Assembly (NCBI GenBank): GCA_007859835.1
Contig: SJPJ01000001.1
Span: 8,364,604-8,428,603 of the forward strand
Length of the DNA stretch: 64,000 nucleotides
Source: Novipirellula herctigrandis
Lineage (GTDB): Bacteria > Planctomycetota > Planctomycetia > Pirellulales > Pirellulaceae
Reading direction: 5' to 3'
How positions within the stretch are numbered: the stretch's first letter is position 1; every line of letters starts with the position of its first letter. Positions 58,233-64,000 of the stretch are shown here, in pieces. A program made the translations under genes and the position numbers. Under the pieces are notes generated by a model. It searched no databases. It saw only the letters and a program-made list of their open reading frames with translations, and was not told the DNA's origin.

Positions 58233-59451
58233 GGGTAGGCAACTTCGCAGCGTGTTGACCGAAAACGGTCGTGTACAATTCAAGCGAGTCCGATGGGCAA
58301 TAGAAGATCAAGGATGTTCCGTTCCGATCGATGCTTTGCTTGATGAAGCTGAGAAAAGTTTTACACGCGGTGTGCGTGAGATGCTCTGTCGGTTGAATCA
58401 AAGTTCGTCAAGCTTTGCCAAGACGGCGGAGAATATGTTTCGTTTAGCATCGATCGACATCAGCGGAGAAAGTGTGCGTCAGATCGTGGAGTACGAGGGA
58501 CGTATGATTACCAATCAACTGACCAGTGGCCGCATCGATCCTGGTTGGTCCTCGGCAGATTGTGTGATTGACGACAAGCCACTTTCTGACTTGGCCGTCG
58601 ACGCATCAGAACGGGCAGAACAATCGGAAGCCCCCGGAAAACCTCGGAAAACTCGCGTCTATATTGGATGTGATGGTGTTAAAGTCCCCGTCGTGACTGA
58701 CGCGGAAAAGAGAAAACGACGTGCAACAATCAAATTCAAACGAAAACGCAGTGGCAAGAAATGCCGCCCGCTACCAAAGCTTCGTAACGGATCGGATCAA
58801 CAATACAAAGAAGCAAGAATTGTTGTTGCGTACGACGAACAACAGACGCATCGTCTTGTAATCTCGACGCGAGGTGACTGCGAAGTCACCGGGCGATTGC
58901 TGCAAACGTTGTCGACGACGATCGGACTGAATCAGGCCACTGAATCGATTGCCAATATCGATGGAGCTCCTTGGATACGCAATCAACTTGAGTTTCATCA
59001 CCTTGTCGACGAGATCAACCTGGACTACTACCACTTGAAGGATAACGCCCAGAAGGCGCGTCGTGAAATGTACGGCGACGACGAGGCGGGAGCGAAGTGG
59101 CTTGACTCGTTGATGGACGTATTGATGAGTCGAGGGATCGACTCGCTGCTGAGTGAGTTAGTCGCTCAGAAAGGTGACTGCCGCGGTCGCAAGCTCGAAG
59201 CGTTGGAACACCTAATCGGCTACGCTGCGGAGCGTCGAGCCATCATTCGTTACCGAGAGTTTCGCGAGCGGGGGATCCAAATTGGAAGTGGTCCTACTGA
59301 GGCACAGTGCAAAACGACGACTCAGCGAATCAAAGGTCGCGGTCGCCGCTGGGACTTTGCGAATGCCGAGTATCTGATGAACATTGCCGCCCTTGATGCG
59401 AGTGACCTATGGGAAAAGTATTGGGAAATACCTGCAAAACTCGCTGCTTAG
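58027..59451 (+). CDS. ISKra4-family transposase, main frame (ORF B)
   Basis: The useful part runs from about 58198: ENGRVQFKRVRWAIEDQGCS, TAENMFRLASIDISGESVRQ, KTRVYIGCDGVKVPVVTDAE, SIANIDGAPWIRNQLEFHHL and EINLDYYHLKDNAQKARREM; the C-terminus has IQIGSGPTEAQCKTTTQRIK and KGRGRRWDFANAEYLMNIAA. These match ISKra4 transposases; the catalytic Asp (GCDG, NIDGA) and Glu (PTEAQCK) candidates are present. Codons before 58198 in this frame are a shadow of ORF A. No frame breaks besides the +1 site, so the element could be active. Confidence 0.85.
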   Translation: MKQRSTQSPIPLTMRAMAFGSKTAKASVVKYLIASDNRFTKQPCKRKSMRRKPLFPPPKSTTGVRARNKGRQLRSVLTENGRVQFKRVRWAIEDQGCSVPIDALLDEAEKSFTRGVREMLCRLNQSSSSFAKTAENMFRLASIDISGESVRQIVEYEGRMITNQLTSGRIDPGWSSADCVIDDKPLSDLAVDASERAEQSEAPGKPRKTRVYIGCDGVKVPVVTDAEKRKRRATIKFKRKRSGKKCRPLPKLRNGSDQQYKEARIVVAYDEQQTHRLVISTRGDCEVTGRLLQTLSTTIGLNQATESIANIDGAPWIRNQLEFHHLVDEINLDYYHLKDNAQKARREMYGDDEAGAKWLDSLMDVLMSRGIDSLLSELVAQKGDCRGRKLEALEHLIGYAAERRAIIRYREFRERGIQIGSGPTEAQCKTTTQRIKGRGRRWDFANAEYLMNIAALDASDLWEKYWEIPAKLAA

Positions 59452-59484
59452 AATCGTCCAGAAAGTTTGGTCAGACACCGACAA

Positions 59485-59633
59485 CGTCGTTTGTTGCTTT
59501 TAAATTGGGACCTCGTTAAACTGATACTGCTAGGGAACGAACAACCGTCACCGAAGGGGCCGAAGGCTAAGCTGACGGTGCTCGGTTGATTGATTCATCA
59601 TGGTGACTCGATCGGCGTTTAACCCAAATCCGT
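59485..59633. other. Short gap between the IS and the first attC-like site
   Basis: Holds ACCGTCA (59544-59550) and TGACGGT (59573-59579), a 7-bp hairpin with a GC-rich loop. It is presumably what is left of the cassette whose 3' site starts at 59634; no gene is seen. Confidence 0.5.
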
Positions 59634-59727
59634 GCGATAACCATGTGATGCAACGGAGGACGGGTGGTTCGTTTTCTCGTCTGCTTGCAAGTCTTTCGCC
59701 CGTCCCCGCTGATCCGGGCCGTTACCC
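59634..59727 (+). repeat. attC-like site 1
   Basis: GCGATAAC box, spacer, arm GATGCAACGGAGGACGGG, loop region, arm CCCGTCCCCGCTGATC, then GTTACCC. Arms pair with an unpaired base near GATGCA. 94 bp. Confidence 0.75.
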
Positions 59728-59761
59728 GATTCATGTTCGATTTGGCGTTTTCACATCACAC

Positions 59762-60178
59762 TTGACTAATCCTTACTCCCCTCCGCAAAACTCCCGATCA
59801 GAATCTGTTGCGTCTCGTTCCGCAGGGTCGAAGGTTCTCGCGTCAATTGCTTTGGTCGGTTTGATCGCATACGCAGTGCTTTCCGGGTTGATCCTCCAGT
59901 CGCCGCTAGAGAACGATCGAAAAGCTGCCGAATTTATGCTCGTAAACGTACCACTTCTTGCTCTGATGGCCGCAGGTCTAGCATGGTCGCCCCGCAGTGG
60001 CGCAGTTTGTGGCGTTCTTGCGGCAATTGGGCAGACTGCAGTTGCGATTCTGATTTCGAAGCACGTCTACATTTCACCAAGCCATGTTCTAAGCTGGGTT
60101 TCGTCATTCGTGTTTGTCTTGACTGTGATTCTCGGACTTTCGTGTGCTTCACTGAGACTCAAACGTGCGACACAATGA
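59762..60178 (+). CDS. Cassette gene 1: small membrane protein starting NPY
   Basis: 138 residues from TTG 59762 (MTNPYSPPQNSRSESVASRS). The longer frame to 59600 would read through attC-like site 1 and is not used. Four hydrophobic segments: VLASIALVGLIAYAVLSGLI, FMLVNVPLLALMAAGLAWSP, GVLAAIGQTAVAILISKHVY, and SWVSSFVFVLTVILGLSCAS. Function unknown. A short soluble N-terminus with NPY, then four membrane helices, recurs in the cassette proteins at 60293 and 61978. Site 2 starts 15 bases after the stop. Confidence 0.7.
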   Translation: MTNPYSPPQNSRSESVASRSAGSKVLASIALVGLIAYAVLSGLILQSPLENDRKAAEFMLVNVPLLALMAAGLAWSPRSGAVCGVLAAIGQTAVAILISKHVYISPSHVLSWVSSFVFVLTVILGLSCASLRLKRATQ

Positions 60179-60192
60179 TCTGAAAGAGGCAT

Positions 60193-60284
60193 CGGATAAC
60201 CAGTGTGATGCACCGAAGTCCGGCTTGCACGCATATTGAAATGCAAGATCGACTGTCCGGACTCGGTGATCACGAACGTTCACC
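60193..60284 (+). repeat. attC-like site 2
   Basis: CGGATAAC box, arm GTGATGCACCGAAGTCCGG, complement GTCCGGACTCGGTGATCAC (one extrahelical G), then GTTCACC. 92 bp. Confidence 0.8.
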
Positions 60285-60292
60285 AGCAGAGA

Positions 60293-60730
60293 ATGCAACA
60301 AAACAATCCATACCAAGCGACGCTTTTGAGTGCACCGAGGAGTTCGGGTTCGCGCGTCGTAATTTCACTTTGGTGGACCGTCTACCTCCATTCCGCGATT
60401 GCTTTGGCTTTGATCTACGCTTGTTGGATGCTAACAACTGTTTCGCTGGGTCGGCCGCCGGGATTTGGCGAGCTTCCTGACAATGTTGCAGCACACAACG
60501 CAGTTTACGTACTGGCAATCCCGGCCGCGTTGTTAACCATCGCGGGTCCGTTTCTGATTCCCATTGGTCTGGTGTGGGGATTGGCCCAACCGTTTGGTCT
60601 TCGTGCCCCGAAAGAAATGCCGACCGCGAAACGAATCGTTTGCCTGACTACGTATGTTGTCATCTTGACAATCGTGGACGCTGTCTACTCTTCCGATCCA
60701 TACGGCGCCATCTATTGGTTCTGGGACTAG
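60293..60730 (+). CDS. Cassette gene 2: small membrane protein with NPY near the N-terminus
   Basis: 145 residues from ATG 60293 (MQQNNPYQATLLSAPRSSGS), only nine bases after the R' box of site 2. Hydrophobic segments: VVISLWWTVYLHSAIALALI, AVYVLAIPAALLTIAGPFLI and RIVCLTTYVVILTIVDAVYS; the last residues are YGAIYWFWD. Unknown function. The N-terminal NPY is shared with two other cassettes. It ends six bases before a third attC-like left half. Confidence 0.7.
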   Translation: MQQNNPYQATLLSAPRSSGSRVVISLWWTVYLHSAIALALIYACWMLTTVSLGRPPGFGELPDNVAAHNAVYVLAIPAALLTIAGPFLIPIGLVWGLAQPFGLRAPKEMPTAKRIVCLTTYVVILTIVDAVYSSDPYGAIYWFWD

Positions 60731-60748
60731 AAGACGCGGCGAACCATG

Positions 60749-60820
60749 ATCGAGATAGGGGCCCGGTTGCCCGGGACCCCTCTCACACCACCGTACATGC
60801 GGGTCCGCATACGGCGGTTC
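60749..60820 (-). other. Group II intron remnant (domains V and VI)
   Basis: Read on the minus strand: a domain V hairpin ACCGCCGTATGCGG / CCGCATGTACGGTGGT (60788-60818, with a CGC-type catalytic triad), then GTGAGAGGGG with its partner CCCCTATCTCGAT, a domain VI with the usual bulged A. Just outside the 3' end stands CGGCGAACCATG (60737-60748), the left box of an attC-like site. Everything upstream of domain V, including the reverse transcriptase, is missing. Confidence 0.75.
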
Positions 60821-60829
60821 GTTTCTTGG

Positions 60830-60867
60830 GGCTAGGAAAAGGGGAAGTCGGCTAGGAAAAGGGGAAG
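60830..60867. repeat. Two copies of an 18-bp sequence, period 20
   Basis: GGCTAGGAAAAGGGGAAG at 60830-60847 and 60850-60867, next to the group II intron remnant. Confidence 0.8.
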
Positions 60868-60965
60868 GGGGTCGTTTCGCTTCGAGCAATCTCCGGTTAC
60901 CATCGGCTTGCTCGGTCTTGCTTTGGGAACGTATACTGGCATTCCACCTTCCATCTAAATTCCCA
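60868..60965. other. Short gap between intron remnant and site 4
   Basis: No gene seen. CGGTTACC at about 60894-60901 may be the right-hand box of the broken third attC-like site, but the arms are not recognisable. Confidence 0.35.
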
Positions 60966-61057
60966 CGGATAACCATCCGTTGCACACGGAAGCCGCGGCC
61001 GCGCGGATTCTGAAATCAATGTCGTTTGCCGCGGCCCGGTGAACGGTGACGTTACCC
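60966..61057 (+). repeat. attC-like site 4
   Basis: CGGATAAC box, arm CGTTGCACACGGAAGCCGCG, complement GCCGCGGCCCGGTGAACG, then GTTACCC. 92 bp. Confidence 0.8.
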
Positions 61058-61095
61058 GACTGAATTATTCCTCTATATTTAGGCTGGTCTGACAA

Positions 61096-61833
61096 ATGAA
61101 TTCTGACGTTGACTGGGCGCTCTTCTACAAATTCGATGGAGATCGCCCCTCTGAGTTTAGAGAGGTTCGCCGGTTTGGAGCGACTGTTTGGCAGGCAACT
61201 GGTAAACCGGAAACTTGGGGTGAGAAGACTGTGAAGGAACTCGAGTCCGACGAACAGACACTGGCCGCGTTCCAGCATGCGTGTGTCAAATGCGGAGATG
61301 ACGGCTTTATTCTCCATCAGTCTGGGAATTGCGGTCGCGACGGACTTGATGCAGATCACCTAACCGACGTGATCTATGATGGGGCAAAAAAAGCATTTGA
61401 TAGTGTGCGTCGCAATCATCCCCGGCAAGCGATTACCCGATTCGGCATCTACAGCGATGACAGTGCCATGACGATTGCGACTGCTGCGTCAACCGCCGTT
61501 GCTGACACCAGTCCTGACGACGACAGCGAATCACTTTGGAACATGTCGGCTTGGGAATTCGATGAGGGTAGCGAGTACCTCGACCCCGCATACCGTATGA
61601 TCCTGCCACCCCATCGGCTAATTCCTTGTGACGAAGACACCTACGATCGCAGTGTAATTTTTGCGGCTTGTGCTAATGCTTTAGCTCGCATTCGGAGCGA
61701 AGGCTTTTTCGGGGAACCTAATGATGATCTCGTCGTCCTTTTTCAAGTGTCGGATTCCGGCGCAGGAATTGGACTCAATGCAAAGCTAAATACAGCCACC
61801 ACGTTTCAACGATACTCCAATTGGATGGGGTGA
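61096..61833 (+). CDS. Cassette gene 3: DUF4303-like protein
   Basis: 245 residues, soluble and acidic, no signal. MNSDVDWALFYKFDGDRPSE opens the protein; the C-terminal LVVLFQVSDSGAGIGLNAKL and the phrase RFGIYSDDSAMTIATAASTA resemble DUF4303 proteins, which are of unknown role and often encoded beside polymorphic toxins as possible immunity proteins. No toxin gene is present here. It follows site 4 by 38 bases and is followed by site 5 after 11 bases, as expected of a cassette. Confidence 0.65.
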   Translation: MNSDVDWALFYKFDGDRPSEFREVRRFGATVWQATGKPETWGEKTVKELESDEQTLAAFQHACVKCGDDGFILHQSGNCGRDGLDADHLTDVIYDGAKKAFDSVRRNHPRQAITRFGIYSDDSAMTIATAASTAVADTSPDDDSESLWNMSAWEFDEGSEYLDPAYRMILPPHRLIPCDEDTYDRSVIFAACANALARIRSEGFFGEPNDDLVVLFQVSDSGAGIGLNAKLNTATTFQRYSNWMG

Positions 61834-61844
61834 ATCTACCTCGT

Positions 61845-61937
61845 CGGATAACAAAACGATGCACGCGAAGCCGGACTTGCGCGTCTCTCCAAATGTTTAG
61901 TATTATCGTTCCGGCTCGGTGATCGTAGCCGTTATGC
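61845..61937 (+). repeat. attC-like site 5
   Basis: CGGATAAC box, arm CGATGCACGCGAAGCCGG, complement CCGGCTCGGTGATCG, then GTTATGC. 93 bp. The right box GTTATGC is closest to the integron consensus GTTRRRY. Confidence 0.8.
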
Positions 61938-61977
61938 CGAACGGGGCAACCTCCTTCGACAGCATCTCTTGACTTGT

Positions 61978-62604
61978 ATGAACCCGTATTTGTCGACCAA
62001 TCTCGACGCCGATCATGGTACTGACACGCGTTTGCTTGCGTTTAGATCGGTTCTTGTTGGCGTTATTGCCTACCATGCGTTCGTGCTTTTCCTGCTTGTC
62101 ATGCCTGGGGAGCGGCTCGCGTCACTGCTGTTCCTACTGAACACGCCAGTGATGGTGGCATGGGTCGTTAGGCTGCGGAGGGGACATCCTAGAAACGTGG
62201 TCCCTGGAATTGTGGCAGCAGCAGTGCAGGTGCTTCTTGCCATTGGGTTTATCCTGAACGGCGGGCAGCCGGTAGCGATTTCGGTCATTTGTGGCACCAT
62301 CACTATTGGTTTTCTAGCATTGGCTGCCGTCTGCTATCGTTTTTCTGGAGATTCTTCCCAAGAAGATCAACCGAGTCGTCACGCTTTGCTTTTTCCTGTT
62401 TTAGTCTTTTGTTTTACAGCGGCAATTTACGTCTGGGCGTACTGGGGCCTGACAACGCGCGGCCGTGCAGACGAAAAGGAGCTAGCGGAATGGGGGCACA
62501 GGATCATCCCCAGGTACGCGAATGACACGGACCTTGAACGCTGGTTTTTCTCGCCAATTCACTCTCTCGACCGCCGCCTTCGTCCGGACCATTGGTCTCC
62601 ATGA
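61978..62604 (+). CDS. Cassette gene 4: membrane protein starting MNPY
   Basis: 208 residues from ATG 61978 (MNPYLSTNLDADHGTDTRLL). Hydrophobic segments: SVLVGVIAYHAFVLFLLVMP, LASLLFLLNTPVMVAWVVRL, GIVAAAVQVLLAIGFILNGG, ISVICGTITIGFLALAAVCY and LFPVLVFCFTAAIYVWAYWG. The tail is soluble and acidic to basic (DEKELAEWGHRIIPRYANDT). Unknown function; the third cassette protein with the NPY start. Site 6 begins 37 bases after the stop. Confidence 0.7.
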   Translation: MNPYLSTNLDADHGTDTRLLAFRSVLVGVIAYHAFVLFLLVMPGERLASLLFLLNTPVMVAWVVRLRRGHPRNVVPGIVAAAVQVLLAIGFILNGGQPVAISVICGTITIGFLALAAVCYRFSGDSSQEDQPSRHALLFPVLVFCFTAAIYVWAYWGLTTRGRADEKELAEWGHRIIPRYANDTDLERWFFSPIHSLDRRLRPDHWSP

Positions 62605-62641
62605 TCAAGCATTTGTGCCGTACAGCAACGACTCGAAAAAT

Positions 62642-62732
62642 CGGCGAACCATCGATTGCACGGGAGATCGCTGGCAGCCGCTTTGGCAATAGTTCATCTT
62701 TCGCGCGATCCCCGTGAATCGTAACGTTCGTC
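62642..62732 (+). repeat. attC-like site 6
   Basis: CGGCGAAC box, arm CGATTGCACGGGAGATCGC, complement GCGCGATCCCCGTGAATCG, then GTTCGTC. 91 bp. Confidence 0.78.
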
Positions 62733-62755
62733 GCTCAGAGAGTTTGCCAGCACTA

Positions 62756-63412
62756 ATGGAACACGAGGACGCAAAGGTTGAACTATCTCGGCACGCGGGC
62801 ATTGTCGAAGATTACTACGAGGACGGATTCATTGGATGCCTTCGCCCGTATTCCGGGATCAGAGCGGAGAACTTTCACTCGGTTGTTGAATCGTTGCTTT
62901 CTGTCGGCGTTGCCTCTGCGTTTACAAACACGATCGAACGCTGTATCGCAGAGTCAGTTTGCAGAATTACCGTGACTGCACGTCGCTGGGGAATTGATAG
63001 TGGTGGCATGTTGGTCCGCAACAAACTCATATCGTCCGACGATCGTGTGCAACTCCGCCGATGGATCACAATCATTGAAACTATGATGTTGGATCTTCTC
63101 GCAGGGCAAAAACCGCACGAGACGATACATGGATACTGCGAATACGTTGCTGAATTCGGTTGGGGTGGGAATGCGGCGTTTTTCGTCCCGCTACTCGGCT
63201 CGGCAATCGAAACTGATGACTTTGGCGATCGACTTCAGGGACACTGTGCTGCTATAACTCGCTTGGGCTCAAAAGCGATTGCAATTTCCGATTCCCTTGT
63301 TCTCGCACGGCGACGCAAATGGGAGTGGTACGAACCCCAAGAACGATGTGCCGCCGAAATGCGTGGCTACATTGACCAAGCACTTGCGGCGATCGGCACT
63401 ACCCAGATGTGA
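62756..63412 (+). CDS. Cassette gene 5: soluble protein of unknown function
   Basis: 218 residues from ATG 62756 (MEHEDAKVELSRHAGIVEDY). The in-frame GTG at 62714 lies inside site 6 and is not used. Features: FTNTIERCIAESVCRITVTA, RRWGIDSGGMLVRNKLISSD, WGGNAAFFVPLLGSAIETDD and RRRKWEWYEPQERCAAEMRG. No signal or membrane segment. Predominantly helical. Not recognised. Site 7 begins five bases after the stop, the tightest junction in the array. Confidence 0.7.
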   Translation: MEHEDAKVELSRHAGIVEDYYEDGFIGCLRPYSGIRAENFHSVVESLLSVGVASAFTNTIERCIAESVCRITVTARRWGIDSGGMLVRNKLISSDDRVQLRRWITIIETMMLDLLAGQKPHETIHGYCEYVAEFGWGGNAAFFVPLLGSAIETDDFGDRLQGHCAAITRLGSKAIAISDSLVLARRRKWEWYEPQERCAAEMRGYIDQALAAIGTTQM

Positions 63413-63416
63413 AACG

Positions 63417-63507
63417 CGACGAACAATCGCATGCACCGGAGCCGGCGGTCGGGTCGGTTTTGAAATCAACGCGTATCGCGCCGGCCCGCTGATGCGTAGC
63501 GTTCGTC
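63417..63507 (+). repeat. attC-like site 7
   Basis: GACGAAC box, arm GCATGCACCGGAGCCGG, complement CCGGCCCGCTGATGC, then GTTCGTC. 91 bp. Confidence 0.75.
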
Positions 63508-63550
63508 CGAAAGAGTTCGACTGGCTCTGTTTTGTAATCTACTTACTTTG

Positions 63551-63913
63551 ATGAAAGAAACGTCGATATTATCGATAACCATCTTGGCGCTAACGCTTGT
63601 GGGGTGCGAAAGGACTGCGCTTGATTACCACCGTTCTGTTAGCGACTGGGAGAGTGCAGAGGTAGCTCAAGAAGGAGGGCAACCCTTTGACACAATTTGG
63701 ACGAAGCCGGGCGCATCGTATCCACACTGTATTTTCTATACGGATACTGACCAGGACGGTCGAATCGACCGGAGAGATGAACAGCGCGGCGAACGTTATA
63801 CCGTTTCGTCTTTTGACGATGATCGCGACGGAAGGTTCGATCGAGAATGTGTATATTCGTTGGACACACCGAATAGCGAAAAGAAGGTCGATTGCGCGGT
63901 CCCCGCAACATGA
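63551..63913 (+). CDS. Cassette gene 6: lipoprotein with Asp-rich calcium-binding-like motifs
   Basis: 120 residues from ATG 63551. Lipobox SITILALTLVGCERTALDYH (Cys after LVG). The mature part has two DxDxDG-type stretches, YTDTDQDGRIDRRDE and FDDDRDGRFDREC, resembling EF-hand or thrombospondin-type-3 calcium loops. The last residues include SEKKVDCAVPAT. It would be membrane-anchored in the periplasm or at the cell surface. Function unknown. Confidence 0.7.
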   Translation: MKETSILSITILALTLVGCERTALDYHRSVSDWESAEVAQEGGQPFDTIWTKPGASYPHCIFYTDTDQDGRIDRRDEQRGERYTVSSFDDDRDGRFDRECVYSLDTPNSEKKVDCAVPAT

Positions 63914-63916
63914 TCT

Positions 63917-64000
63917 ATGAATCATCGAAGATCGGTATGCTGGTGTTGGGCCTTGGCGTCACAACACTGGCTTGCGGCTGATGCCGGTGAACGATATACC
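63917..64000 (+). CDS. Possible start of another small secreted protein, cut by the window edge
   Basis: An open frame of 28 codons starts MNHRRSVCWCWALASQHWLA and stays open to the edge; it looks like a signal peptide. It starts three bases after the stop of the lipoprotein gene and would be a second gene in that cassette. There is no ribosome binding site. Confidence 0.25.
   Translation, partial: MNHRRSVCWCWALASQHWLAADAGERYT

Larger units (their letters stand above)
57877..59484 (+). mobile_element. ISKra4-family insertion sequence
   Basis: The transposase genes at 57972-59451 are flanked by an inverted repeat: GTGTCTGACTAA (57884-57895) and the complement of GTGTCTGACCAA (59467-59478), 11 of 12 identical, with GTCGGTGT continuing outward on both sides. 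The element is about 1.6 kb. Exact ends and target duplication were not resolved. Confidence 0.7.

Noticed and set aside
59544..59579. Inverted repeat ACCGTCA...TGACGGT as another attC-like site
   Set aside because: It lacks the GATAAC and GTTA boxes and the two-arm layout of the others.
59600..59761. N-terminal extension of cassette gene 1
   Set aside because: The extension runs through attC-like site 1; TTG 59762 gives the NPY start seen in other cassette proteins.
1..64000. tRNA or rRNA genes
   Set aside because: No stretch with a tRNA-type GTTCRANNC loop in a cloverleaf context and no rRNA-like block was seen.

Overview
The window is a piece of a planctomycete chromosome, most likely from the Rhodopirellula/Pirellulaceae group. 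The signs are four intact formylglycine-dependent sulfatases plus sulfatase wreckage, many Tat-signal secreted enzymes, ThuA and Gfo/Idh/MocA proteins, a giant surface protein with the planctomycete N-terminal LESRRVLA (LEPR-XLL-like) motif and a dockerin-like C-terminus, and a PEP-CTERM protein. This placement is inferred from protein content only; no rRNA or tRNA gene was found.

Layout. 1-8300: a sulfatase locus. A DUF2490-like protein runs off the left edge, then come two intact sulfatases, a Tat-type beta-carbonic anhydrase and a secreted protein of the 4,5-dihydroxyphthalate-decarboxylase/substrate-binding fold, interleaved with decayed copies of the same two gene types. 8634-10645: a secreted tyrosine phosphatase and a dead ISAs1-type transposase. 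10990-29721: one 18-kb gene for a 6013-residue surface protein, followed by a PEP-CTERM protein. 29905-41006: exported catabolic enzymes (two iduronate-2-sulfatase-like proteins, a MocA oxidoreductase, an S15 peptidase, a ThuA protein) and a cytosolic L-serine dehydratase. 41490-45406: a sulfane-sulfur operon (metallo-beta-lactamase fused to rhodaneses, then two YeeE/YedE permease halves, the second carrying a rhodanese-like domain). 45784-49622: a TetR regulator with a visible promoter and operator, leading a ThuA / sugar epimerase / MocA operon. 49727-57699: a GH2 enzyme and a lipoprotein on the minus strand, then a large GH106-like enzyme on the plus strand. 57877-59484: an ISKra4-type insertion sequence whose transposase seems to need a +1 frameshift.

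59634-64000 is the most unusual part. Six small plus-strand genes of mostly unknown function are packed between six ~92-bp imperfect palindromes that share one layout: a GATAAC/CGAAC box, about 5 bases, an L-type arm starting near GATGCAC, a GC-rich arm, its complement, then GTTAYSC/GTTCGTC. This is the architecture of integron attC sites, with one attC per gene at its 3' side, so the region reads as an integron gene-cassette array with no integrase in view. One further attC-like left half is interrupted by the last two domains (D5-D6) of a group II intron.

The first ~57 kb is consistent with degradation of sulfated and rhamnose-containing polysaccharides: sulfatases remove sulfate, GH2 and GH106-like enzymes cut sugars, and MocA/epimerase/ThuA proteins process glycosides. 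The sulfur operon and carbonic anhydrase are accessory. These pathway links are inferences from neighbourhood and family membership.
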